Part shown: positions 16,322-24,695 of the stretch, one piece after another | Layout of the letters: every line of letters begins with the position of its first letter | How positions within the stretch are numbered: position 1 is the stretch's first letter | NCBI GenBank assembly: GCA_020440705.1 | Contig: JAGRNP010000024.1 | Location: 1-44,708, forward strand | Length of the DNA stretch: 44,708 nt | Reading direction: 5' to 3' | Origin: a bacterium | GTDB taxonomy: Bacteria; Krumholzibacteriota; Krumholzibacteriia; LZORAL124-64-63 | Notes under the pieces: model-generated | What the model saw: only the letters and a program-made list of their open reading frames with translations | Databases searched by the model: none | Told to the model about the DNA's origin: nothing | Position numbers and translations under genes: made by a program

Positions 16322-17800
16322 TTAACGTCCGAAGATGCGGCGATCGCGGGCGGCGACCCGGGCGAGCTGCCGCTGGCCGAGTTCCCGTTCGAACTCGGTC
16401 TGGGGGTACCGATCGAACGAGCGGGCCTGCATTTCGCGGAAGGCCCCCTCGCAGAGGCGCCCGATGATGCGGCTGACTTCCTTCTTGTCGGTGGTTTCCA
16501 GGAGGGCGTCCAGGCCGTGCCAGCGCAGGGGCGGCCCGTAGCTGACCTCCAGGGGCGAGAGCTGGCTCCCGCCCGGCCGGCGTCCGTAGCTGCCGCGGAT
16601 GAACACGGGCACGACGGGCGCCCGCGTGGCCTGGACCGCGATGCCCAGGCCGTTGCGGACGGGACCGGGATGGCCGATCGGCCGGCGCGTCCCCTCCGGG
16701 AAGATGACGAGGTTGGCGCCCTTCCGCAGGGCGGAGATGGCCACCTTGAAGGCCCGGGCGTCGTAGCCGCGGCGCCGGATGGGGATCGAGTCGAGCATGC
16801 GGAACATGGCCCCCAGCGGCGGGAACCTGAACAGCTCCTCCTTGGCCAGGGTGTGCACCGGGTGGCGCAGGAAGGTCGATCCGACCAGCGGCGGATCCCA
16901 CATGCTGATGTGGTTGACGGCGATGATGCAGCCGCGCGGCAGGGCCTTCCCCTCCTGACCGCCCCGGACCTGCAGCCCGTAGAAGCGGGCCAGGGCGCGC
17001 ATGACGAAGAAGGCCAACCGGTAGTGGCTGGGCAGGGCGCGGTACGAGGTCTCCAGGTCGGTGTCGAGCTCGGCGTCGAGGGCCGGATTGACCAGGCAGG
17101 CCCGGGCGCAGGTCTCGTTCTGCTGTTCGAGGCCGAGCCCGCTGCTGTCGACCACGATGGCGTCGGGGCTGATGGCCAGGGGGCTCGTCTCCCGCTCGGA
17201 GTCGCGCCGATCGCGTTCGGCCAGGTCGCGGGCCAGCTCCGCGCGGTCGACCTCCACCCCGCGCTGTCGGTACTGGCGGAGGCGCCGGTCGACGCGGTCG
17301 TCGAGGGAGGCCGAAAGGAAGATCTTCGCCGTGGCCAGGGGGAACACGACGCTGCCGATGTCCCGGCCCTCCATGACCACGCCGCCGCGCCGGCCCATGG
17401 CCTGCTGCCGGCGCACCATCTCGGCCCGCACCGCCGGGTGGCTCGCCACCGCCGACACGTGGTCCTCCACCGCCGGGGTGCGGATCTCGCGCGAGACGTC
17501 GCAGCCGTTCCAGTGCACGGCGACCTCGCCCCGCGCCGGGGCCAGGGTCAACTCGGCGCCGGCGAGCAGGGTGGTCAGGCCCTCGGCGTCGTCGGGGGAC
17601 ACGCCCCCGGCGGCGGCGGCCCAGGTCAGGGCCCGGTACATGGCGCCGGTGTCGATGTAGAGCAGGCCGAAGCGCTCGGCGAGGAAGCGGGCCGTGGTCG
17701 ATTTGCCGCTGCCCGCCGGGCCGTCGATGGCGATGACCGCATCGGCCGGCAGCAGGCCGGGTGAGGCGTCGGGCAGGTCGGAGGGCCGGTGGGCGGTCAT
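16322..17800 (-). CDS. Fused cytidylate kinase and 1-acylglycerol-3-phosphate acyltransferase
   Basis: A 492-residue two-enzyme fusion. Residues about 20-235 are cytidylate kinase, which phosphorylates CMP/dCMP. They show the P-loop GPAGSGKST (27-35), LLYIDTGAMYRALTW and the CMP-binding MEGRDIGSVVFP. Residues about 255-460 are a PlsC-type acyltransferase that makes phosphatidic acid. They show the HX4D motif NHISMWD (about 298), the FPEGTRR motif (about 370) and IPIRRRG between them. Both active-site sets look intact. ATG 17800 follows the DAHP synthase stop by one base; a longer frame starting inside that gene is rejected. In many genomes cmk lies beside ispH and rpsA. Here rpsA follows but ispH is absent and an acyltransferase is fused. 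Confidence 0.93.
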   Translation of the reverse strand: MTAHRPSDLPDASPGLLPADAVIAIDGPAGSGKSTTARFLAERFGLLYIDTGAMYRALTWAAAAGGVSPDDAEGLTTLLAGAELTLAPARGEVAVHWNGCDVSREIRTPAVEDHVSAVASHPAVRAEMVRRQQAMGRRGGVVMEGRDIGSVVFPLATAKIFLSASLDDRVDRRLRQYRQRGVEVDRAELARDLAERDRRDSERETSPLAISPDAIVVDSSGLGLEQQNETCARACLVNPALDAELDTDLETSYRALPSHYRLAFFVMRALARFYGLQVRGGQEGKALPRGCIIAVNHISMWDPPLVGSTFLRHPVHTLAKEELFRFPPLGAMFRMLDSIPIRRRGYDARAFKVAISALRKGANLVIFPEGTRRPIGHPGPVRNGLGIAVQATRAPVVPVFIRGSYGRRPGGSQLSPLEVSYGPPLRWHGLDALLETTDKKEVSRIIGRLCEGAFREMQARSFDRYPQTEFERELGQRQLARVAARDRRIFGR

Positions 17801-17801
17801 C

Positions 17802-18658
<857 letters not shown>

Positions 18659-18662
<4 letters not shown>

Positions 18663-19777
18663 CGGTCCAGGATCTCCTCGAGCGCCGCGAGGCAGCGCGT
18701 GTTCTCGTCGGGCAGGCCGATGCTGATGCGCATGGCGCCGTCCCCGAGGCCGAAGGCGTGCATGGGCCGCACGATGACGCCCATCTGCAGCAACCGCGTG
18801 GCCAGCTCGCCGGCGTTCACGTCGCCGCGCACGAGCACGAAATTCGTCTGGCTCGGCACCGTCTGCAGGCCGAGGGCCTCGAGCCCGGCGACCATGCGGT
18901 CGAGTTCGGCCCGGTTGCGGTCGCGGCGCCCGGCCACCTCGTCCCAGTGGTCGAGGCAGGCGATGGCGGCCGCCTGGCTGAGCATGTTCACGTTGAACGG
19001 TTCGCGGGTCTTGTGGAGTTCGCCGACCAGGTCGGGGTGACCCACGCCGTAGCCGACCCGCAGGCCCGCCAGCGAATGGATTTTACTGAAAGTCCGCAGA
19101 ATGACAAGGTTCGGATGGGCCGCCAGCATCGGCACCGTCCGGGGGTAGTCGTCGGCGGTGACGTACTCGTAGTAAGCTTCGTCCAGGGCCACGATGACGT
19201 GGTCGGGGACGGCGGCGAGGAACGCCCGCAGTTCGGCCGCCGTGTTGTAGGTCCCCGTCGGATTGTTGGGGTTGCAGACGATGACCAGCTTCGTCCGCTC
19301 GTCGACCGCGGCGGCCATGGCGGGCAGGTCGTGGCGGTCGTCGGCCCCGAGGGGCACCGCGACGCCGCATTCGAAGTGCACCTGGGTGGTCAGGGCATAG
19401 ACGATGAAGCTGTGCTCGCTGTAGACCACGTTCTCCCCCGGGCTGACGAGAGCCCGGATGAGCATGTCGATGACCTCGTTGCTGCCGTTGCCGAAGATGA
19501 GGCCGGCGGGGTCGACGCCGAGATGGTCGGCGAGGCGGGCGGTCAGGCGGAAGCAGGCCGCGTCGGGGTAGCGGTTGATCTCGCGCGCGGCGTCGGCGAT
19601 GGCGGCGAGCACCGCCGGCAGGGGGCCTTCCGGATTCTCGTTGCTGGCCAGCTTGACCACCGAATCGAGTCCGAGCTCGCGCTGCACTTCCTCGATGGGC
19701 TTGCCGGGGCTGTAGGGACGGGTCCGGAGGATGCCGGGGCGCAGCAGGGACTGGAAGTCGAGGGTCTTCGGGCTCAT
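18659..19777 (-). CDS. hisC: Histidinol-phosphate / aromatic aminotransferase HisC
   Basis: A PLP-dependent class I/II aminotransferase of 372 residues. It has [14 protein letters not shown] near the N-terminus, [12 protein letters not shown] for PLP phosphate binding, [10 protein letters not shown] and ALDEAYYEY. The catalytic lysine lies in [17 protein letters not shown], and an arginine in [11 protein letters not shown] binds the carboxylate. The sequence is HisC-like, but no other his gene is present and DAHP synthase directly follows. Aromatic (tyrosine/phenylalanine) transamination is therefore as likely as histidine synthesis. ATG 19777 is preceded by GGGAGG. A hairpin at 19804-19823 separates it from rluB. 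Confidence 0.9.
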
Positions 19778-19803
19778 GGTTTCCTCCCTTTCACATCCGT
19801 CAC

Positions 19804-19823
19804 GCGGGGCGCCTTCGCCCCGC
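19804..19823 (-). terminator. GC hairpin between rluB and hisC
   Basis: GCGGGGCG (19804-19811) and CGCCCCGC (19816-19823) form a perfect 8-bp stem with a four-base loop, nine bases beyond the rluB stop. No T-tract follows. It could reduce read-through into hisC or protect the upstream mRNA. Confidence 0.45.
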
Positions 19824-19831
19824 CGGGCCGC

Positions 19832-20599
19832 TCATGGGTCGGTGGCGGTCGCGACGGCCCGGCGCAGGGCCGCCACCTCGTCGGGTGCGAGACGGCGGAA
19901 GTCGCCGGGACGCAGCAGTCCGAGCCGGATCGGACCGACGGCCGTGCGGTGCAGGTGCACGACCTTCAGCCCCACCGCCGCGAACATGCGGCGGATCTGC
20001 CGCTTGCGCCCCTCGTGGAGCTCCATGACCCACTGCCGCGTGGTCCCGTCCCGTCGCGGCTCGAGGCGGCAGGGGCGGCAGGGGCGCCCGTCCAGCTCGA
20101 TCTTGCCCTGGGTGAGGCGCCCCTTCATGGCGCCCGTCACCTCGCCGTTGACCTCGACCTCGTACACCTTCCACAGCCCGCTGCCGGGACGGCAGAGGTC
20201 CTGGTTCAGGCGGCCGTCGTCGGTCCAAAGGAGCAACCCCGTGGTCGCGGAGTCAAGGCGCCCGACGGGCATGAAGCGGTCGGGCAGGTCGGCCTGGCGG
20301 CGGTACGGCAGCAGGGCGGGCTGGCCGCCCTGGCTCCGGAGGGTGGACACGACGTCGCGGGGCTTGTGGAAGGCGTAGACCCGGTGGTCGTCGGGGGTGG
20401 TCGCCGGCCGGCCGTCGACCGTGACGGCCTCGCGACCGGGCACGATCCGCCGACCGAGGTCGGTCGCCGTTTCGCCGTCGATCGCCACGCGCCCGGCCCG
20501 GATCAGCTCCTCCACCGAGCGCCGGGAGCCGAAGCCGGCGCGGGCCAGGTACTGGTTCAGACGCAGGTCCGGACCGGGGTTCCGGTCGTCGCGGGCCAC
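19832..20599 (-). CDS. rluB: RluB/RsuA-family rRNA pseudouridine synthase
   Basis: Isomerises a specific uridine in rRNA. The 255-residue protein has an N-terminal S4 RNA-binding domain (LNQYLARAGFGSRRSVEELI). The catalytic core has the nucleophile Asp in VGRLDSATTGLLLWTDDG, then KVYEVEVNGEV and the motif EGRKRQIRRMFAAVG. Position just after scpA-scpB is typical of RluB. The start is GTG 20599, two bases after the scpB stop. A longer arginine-rich frame back to 20659 only overlaps scpB. No strong Shine-Dalgarno is visible, consistent with coupling to scpB. The exact rRNA target cannot be read from sequence. Confidence 0.92.
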   Translation of the reverse strand: MARDDRNPGPDLRLNQYLARAGFGSRRSVEELIRAGRVAIDGETATDLGRRIVPGREAVTVDGRPATTPDDHRVYAFHKPRDVVSTLRSQGGQPALLPYRRQADLPDRFMPVGRLDSATTGLLLWTDDGRLNQDLCRPGSGLWKVYEVEVNGEVTGAMKGRLTQGKIELDGRPCRPCRLEPRRDGTTRQWVMELHEGRKRQIRRMFAAVGLKVVHLHRTAVGPIRLGLLRPGDFRRLAPDEVAALRRAVATATDP

Positions 20600-20601
20600 G
20601 G

Positions 20602-21387
20602 CTACTCGGCGCTCTCGCGGCGGGCGGGCTGCTCGTCGGCGTCGTCGGCGGGTTCGCATTCGGGCGCGGCGTCGGCTGCGTCCGCGGCCACCGGCTCCTC
20701 GTCGTCGGCCCGGGACTCCGCGTCCGGCCCGGCGTCCCCGTCGGTCTCCGTCTCCGCCGACTCCTCGAGCGGGTCGGCCTCGCCTTCCTCGGGCGCGGCG
20801 AAGTAGTCCTCGAGTTCCTCGTCCGACACGTCGCGTCCGACCCGCGAGGCGAACTCCTTCAACTCGTCCCGGTCGTCCATGACGTGCTCGAGGTCGGGCA
20901 GGTCGGGCAGCTGCCCGAGGCCCTTCAGGCCGAGATGGTTGAGGAACTCGCGGGTGGTGCCGTAGAGCAGCGGGTTGCCCACGGCCTGGCTGCGGCCGAC
21001 CACCGTGATCAGGTTGCGCTCGGTGAGCGTGCTGATGGCGCCGGCGCTGTTCACCCCGCGGATGTCGTCGATCTCGATCCGCGTCAGGGGCTGCTTGTAG
21101 GCGATGATCGCCAGCACCTCGAGACCCGCTTTCGACAGCCGCGTGAAGCGGCGGGTCTTGAGCATCTTCTCGACGATGGGCGAGAATTCCGGCTTGGTCG
21201 CGATCTGGAAGCCGCCGCCGAACTCGATCACCGTGAAGGCGTGGTCGTGTTCGTCGTATTCCGCCTGCAGCGCGGCGACCGCGTCACGCAGCTCGGTGGT
21301 CTCGGCCTCGGGAAAGATCTTCTTCAGGCGCGCCAGGGTCAGGGGGCTGTCGGTGGCGAACAGCAGCGCCTCGAGTTCCCGTTTCAA
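20602..21387 (-). CDS. scpB: Segregation and condensation protein ScpB
   Basis: Partner of ScpA and SMC in the condensin that organises the chromosome. About 180 residues form the paired winged-helix domains (LLFATDSPLTLARLKKIFP, LSKAGLEVLAIIAYKQPLTR, DIRGVNSAGAISTLTERNLI, GNPLLYGTTREFLNHLGL). An extra tail of about 75 residues is strongly acidic and low in complexity. The start codon is TTG 21387, overlapping the scpA stop as TTGA, with GGGAG eight bases upstream. At 261 residues it is longer than usual because of the tail. No smc gene is in the window. Confidence 0.95.
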   Translation of the reverse strand: MKRELEALLFATDSPLTLARLKKIFPEAETTELRDAVAALQAEYDEHDHAFTVIEFGGGFQIATKPEFSPIVEKMLKTRRFTRLSKAGLEVLAIIAYKQPLTRIEIDDIRGVNSAGAISTLTERNLITVVGRSQAVGNPLLYGTTREFLNHLGLKGLGQLPDLPDLEHVMDDRDELKEFASRVGRDVSDEELEDYFAAPEEGEADPLEESAETETDGDAGPDAESRADDEEPVAADAADAAPECEPADDADEQPARRESAE

Positions 21388-22616
21388 GATTCGGTCTCCC
21401 GTTCTGCAAGGGGCTCGTCGCCCGTGTCGTCGTCGAAGTCGTCGTCGGCGAATCCGTCCTCGTCATCCTCCGCGTCGAAATCATCGTCATCGAAGTCGAC
21501 ATCGTCGTCTTCGTCCCCGAAATCGTCGTCTGCGTCATCTTCGTCATCGTCGTCGTCATCGTCGCAGTCATCGTCATAGTCAGCGTCGAAATCGTCGTCC
21601 TCGAGATCCTCGTCGTCGTCGTCATCCCAGCCGGCCGCCGGGCCGGCCGCCGCGTCGACGTGGTCCTCGTCGCCCAGGTCGAAGCCCCCCTCGTCCTCGT
21701 CGTCGGCGACGTCGGTCGCGTCGACGCCGGGGTGCTGGATCCAGATCGGGCCGCGCGGTTCCGTCTGCATGAACTGCAACCGCCCCCGCTTGACCATCTC
21801 CAGCACGGCGATGAAGGTCACGATGACCTCCATCTTGATGGTGTCGTCGGAGAAGAGCTCCTCGAAGCGCACGGTGCCGCCGGCCCCGATCTTCTCCTCG
21901 ATGAGCGACATCTTCTCCTCGACCGTGTACGGCTCGCGCACCACGTCGTGGGTGGTCTTGGCCTGCACGCGGTCGAAGATGCCGGCCAGGGCGCTGAGCA
22001 GGTCGAACATCTCGATGCGCAGGCGCGGTTCGAGGTCGAGCTCGCCGCTGAAGGGGAAGCGCGTCTGGCGCAGATGGTACTGCTGGCGCTCGCTCTCCTT
22101 GCGCTGCAGGGCCTCGGCCGCCTCCTTGAACCGCTTGTACTCGAGGAGCTTGCGCACCAGCTCGGCCCGCGGGTCCTCCTCTTCCTCCTCGTCCTCGGGC
22201 AGGTGGCTCGGCATGAGCATCTTCATCTTGATCACCATCAGGGTCGCCGCCATGGCGATGAACTCGCCGGCCTTGTCCAGGCTGATGGTGTGCATGACCT
22301 CGATGTGCCGGATGAACTGCTCGGTGATCAGGGCGATGGGGATGTCGTAGATGTCCACCTGCTCCTTGTCGATCAGGAAGAGCAGGAGGTCCATGGGGCC
22401 CTGGAAGCCGGTCAGTTCGACCTGGTAGGCTTCGCTGTTGCGGAAGTAGTCGAGTTCGGGCGGCAGGTTCTCGAGGTTCCACGATTCGGGGCCGTCGGCG
22501 CGGTGTCGTTCGGCCCGCGCCGCGACCTCGGCGGCGACGGCCTCGCGGACCTCGCCCGCGTCGGGCGCGGCGGCGTCCTGCCCGGCCGGGGTGCTGTTCT
22601 CCGGTGTGTGCTCCAT
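21384..22616 (-). CDS. scpA: Segregation and condensation protein ScpA with Asp-rich tail
   Basis: The kleisin that bridges SMC heads and binds ScpB. The conserved part (about residues 55-295) includes FQGPMDLLLFLIDKEQVDIY, IALITEQFIRHI, AGEFIAMAATLMVIKMKMLM and a C-terminal winged helix (FEELFSDDTIKMEVIVTFIA). Beyond it is a tail of about 110 residues whose last 71-residue core is roughly three quarters Asp/Glu. This makes the protein 410 residues, against about 250 in typical ScpA. ATG 22616 follows AAAGG. An in-frame ATG at 22628 (MKGNM) is an alternative, and the longer frame to 22796 overlaps trpS. It follows trpS by 19 bases and overlaps scpB. Confidence 0.94.
   Translation of the reverse strand: MEHTPENSTPAGQDAAAPDAGEVREAVAAEVAARAERHRADGPESWNLENLPPELDYFRNSEAYQVELTGFQGPMDLLLFLIDKEQVDIYDIPIALITEQFIRHIEVMHTISLDKAGEFIAMAATLMVIKMKMLMPSHLPEDEEEEEDPRAELVRKLLEYKRFKEAAEALQRKESERQQYHLRQTRFPFSGELDLEPRLRIEMFDLLSALAGIFDRVQAKTTHDVVREPYTVEEKMSLIEEKIGAGGTVRFEELFSDDTIKMEVIVTFIAVLEMVKRGRLQFMQTEPRGPIWIQHPGVDATDVADDEDEGGFDLGDEDHVDAAAGPAAGWDDDDDEDLEDDDFDADYDDDCDDDDDDDEDDADDDFGDEDDDVDFDDDDFDAEDDEDGFADDDFDDDTGDEPLAERETES
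21405..21629. repeat. Low-complexity Asp-codon tract in scpA
   Basis: The 3' end of scpA is a run of GTC/ATC triplets (plus strand), encoding Asp with scattered Glu, Phe and Ala. It mixes GAT with GAC, unlike the GAC-dominated flanks, so its composition is visibly lower in GC. Triplet slippage is a likely origin. Confidence 0.8.
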
Positions 22617-22628
22617 GTTGCCTTTCAT
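22614..22628 (-). promoter_or_regulatory. scpA initiation site, ATGAAAGGCAACATG
   Basis: Identical 15-mer to the mutL initiation site (3391-3405). AAAGG can serve the ATG at 22616; AGGA, six bases before 22628, could serve the upstream in-frame ATG. Confidence 0.5.
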
Positions 22629-22635
22629 GCCGGTC

Positions 22636-23637
22636 CTAGCCGATGCCCATGGCGGCGTGGACCCGGTCCATGGTCTCCCGCGCCACGGCCCGCGCGCGTT
22701 CGCACCCGGCGGCGATGATCTCGTCCAGACGGTCCGGATGGGCCTCGAAGTCGGCCCGCTTCTCGCGCAGCGGCGCGAAGTGCGCGATGACGCCATCGGC
22801 CAGCTTCAGCTTGCAGTCGACGCAGCCCCGGGCCGCGCTCCGGCACTCGGCGGCGGTCTCGTCGGCCTCGGCGGGCAGGAACTTGCGGTACCAGGTGTAG
22901 ACCGCGCACACCTCCGGGTTGCCCGGATCGCTGCGCCGCACCCGGGCCGGGTCCGTCACGGCGGGCTTGACCTTGGCGCGGATCTCGTCCGGCGTGGCGG
23001 AGATCTCGATGGTGTTGCCGAGGGACTTGCTCATGCGCTTGCCGTCGGTGCCGGGGAAGCGCGCGAACTTCGTGATCAGCGACTCCGGATCGGGGAAGAC
23101 CTCGCCGAAGTGGAAGTTGAAGCGCCGCGCGATCTCGCGGGTGAGCTCGAGGTGCGGCAGCTGGTCCTCGCCCACCGGGACCGCGTGGGCCCGGTAGGCC
23201 ATGATGTCGGCGGCCTGCAGCACCGGGTAGCCCAGGTGGCCGTAGCTGATCTCGCCGCTCATGTTCAGGTCGCGGATCTGCTCCTTGAAGGTCGGGTTCC
23301 GCTCGAGACGCCCCATGCTGATCATCATGGCCAGGATCAGGTAGAGCTCGGCGTGCTCCTTCACCTCGGACTGGATGAAGAGGATCGAGCCCTCGGGGTC
23401 GAGGCCCGCCCCCAGCCAGTCGAGGAACATCTCGCGGCTGTTGTGGCGGATCTCCCCCGCCTTGTCCAGGGCCGTGGTGAGCACGTGCCAGTCGGCGACC
23501 ATGAAGTGGCAGGTGTAGTCGTCCTGGAGGCGCTGCCAGTTCTCCAGCGCGCCGGTGTAGTTGCCCCAGTGCAGGCGCCCGGTGGGCCGCATGCCGCTGA
23601 GGATGATCTTCTTGCCGCCCGCCTTGTCCGCACTCAC
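22636..23637 (-). CDS. trpS: Tryptophanyl-tRNA synthetase with probable Fe-S cluster motif
   Basis: Charges tRNA-Trp. The 333-residue class I synthetase has the HIGH-equivalent region RPTGRLHWGNYTGALENW, PVLQAADIMAYRAHAVPVGE and the KMSKS loop GKRMSKSLGN. The anticodon-side helical domain holds four cysteines (Cys244, Cys265, Cys272, Cys275) spaced C-x20-C-x6-C-x2-C. This nearly matches the C-x22-C-x6-C-x2-C pattern that I recall binding a [4Fe-4S] cluster in Thermotoga TrpRS. ATG 23637 is preceded by a GAAAGG-type site. It has its own promoter and heads the trpS-scpA-scpB-rluB unit. Confidence 0.95.
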   Translation of the reverse strand: MSADKAGGKKIILSGMRPTGRLHWGNYTGALENWQRLQDDYTCHFMVADWHVLTTALDKAGEIRHNSREMFLDWLGAGLDPEGSILFIQSEVKEHAELYLILAMMISMGRLERNPTFKEQIRDLNMSGEISYGHLGYPVLQAADIMAYRAHAVPVGEDQLPHLELTREIARRFNFHFGEVFPDPESLITKFARFPGTDGKRMSKSLGNTIEISATPDEIRAKVKPAVTDPARVRRSDPGNPEVCAVYTWYRKFLPAEADETAAECRSAARGCVDCKLKLADGVIAHFAPLREKRADFEAHPDRLDEIIAAGCERARAVARETMDRVHAAMGIG

Positions 23638-23714
23638 GGTCAGCGCCCGCCTTTCGCCACGAATACGCGCACGGGGCCGCCCGGACGGCGCCCCGCTGGG
23701 AAATCAATCGGCCA

Positions 23715-23743
23715 ACAGTACCACCGGCCCCGGACGATGTCAA
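23715..23743 (-). promoter_or_regulatory. Promoter of the trpS unit
   Basis: Minus strand: perfect TTGACA (23743-23738), 17 bases, TACTGT (23720-23715). Predicted start near 23708 with a GC-rich leader of about 70 bases. I saw no T-box elements or Trp-codon leader peptide in that leader. Confidence 0.75.
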
Positions 23744-23769
23744 AGCCGCGCCGTCCCGGGCCGGAAACG

Positions 23770-23782
23770 GCCCCGGCGGGGC
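23770..23782 (-). terminator. Possible terminator after xerD
   Basis: Short stem GCCCC/GGGGC with a three-base loop directly after the xerD stop, followed on the minus strand by CGTTT. The stem is only 5 bp and the T-run short, so this is a weak call. Confidence 0.35.
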
Positions 23783-23783
23783 T

Positions 23784-24695
23784 CTAGCGGGCCCGCGGAT
23801 GGGCCTCGCGCCAGGCGTCGGCGAGCCAGCCCCGGTCGATGTGGGTGTAGATCTCGGTGGTCGAGATGTCGGCGTGCCCGAGCAGCTCCTGCACCGCCCG
23901 CAGGTCGGCGCCCCCCTCCAGGAGGTGGGTGGCGAAGCTGTGGCGCAGGGTGTGGGGCGAGACGGAGTCGGGCAGACCGGCCGCGGCGCCGGCCCGTTTC
24001 AGCAGGTTCCACACGGATACGCGCGAGAAGCGACCGCCGCGGCGGTTGAGGAACAGGGCTGCCGTAGGCCGCGCGCCCGCCCGCCGGGGGCGGCCGGGGG
24101 CCAGCCAGCGGGGGACGGCGGCGAGGGCCGGGGCGCCTACGGGCACCAGCCGCATCTTGCGGCCCTTGCCGCGCAGCATGAGGGTGCCCTCGCCCCGGTC
24201 GAGGTCGGTCACGTCGAGGCCGCACAGCTCGCTCACCCGGCAGCCGCAGCCGTAGAGCACCTCGAGGATGGCCCGGTCGCGCAGGTCGCCGGGTTCGCTC
24301 CCGTCGACGCCCTCGATGAGCCGCTCCACCTGGGCCACGCCGAGGACGTCGGGCAGCTTCCGCCCGCGCCGGGGGGCGGCGATGGTGGCGGTGGGGTCGC
24401 CGTCGACGAGGCCCTCGGCTGCATGGAAGCGGAAGAACGAGCGCAGCGTCGACAGCAGGCGCGCGCGGCTGCTCGCGGCGAGGTCGTCGGCGCAGCCGAG
24501 CAGGAAGTCGCGCAGGTCGGCGTCGGAAACGGCGGCCGGCCCCCGCCCGGCCCCGACGGCGAAGGTCCGCAGCCGGGCCAGGTCGTGCTCGGCCGCCGCG
24601 AGGCTCGCCGCCGCCAGGCCCTTCTCGGCGCTGCAATGGGCCAGGAAGGCGTCGACGGCCAGGTCCCAGGCCCCGGCGAGGGCTTCGCCGGCCAT
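23784..24695 (-). CDS. xerD: Site-specific tyrosine recombinase XerD
   Basis: Works with XerC at dif to resolve chromosome dimers before division. The 303-residue product has an N-terminal SAM-like core-binding domain ([20 protein letters not shown]) and the catalytic domain. Catalytic residues: Arg in [14 protein letters not shown], Lys in LRGKGRKMR, His-Arg in [17 protein letters not shown], His in [15 protein letters not shown], and Tyr in the same segment. ATG 24695 overlaps the uvrC stop by one base (TGATG), with GGAGGAG upstream inside uvrC. Length and motif spacing are XerD-like, and XerC is encoded at 35.5 kb, so this is a housekeeping recombinase rather than an integrase. No dif site was recognised. 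Confidence 0.93.
   Translation of the reverse strand: MAGEALAGAWDLAVDAFLAHCSAEKGLAAASLAAAEHDLARLRTFAVGAGRGPAAVSDADLRDFLLGCADDLAASSRARLLSTLRSFFRFHAAEGLVDGDPTATIAAPRRGRKLPDVLGVAQVERLIEGVDGSEPGDLRDRAILEVLYGCGCRVSELCGLDVTDLDRGEGTLMLRGKGRKMRLVPVGAPALAAVPRWLAPGRPRRAGARPTAALFLNRRGGRFSRVSVWNLLKRAGAAAGLPDSVSPHTLRHSFATHLLEGGADLRAVQELLGHADISTTEIYTHIDRGWLADAWREAHPRAR

Noticed and set aside
23638-23708. T-box or Trp leader-peptide attenuator upstream of trpS
   Set aside because: The short leader has no tandem Trp codons, T-box sequence or terminator/antiterminator pair that I can see.
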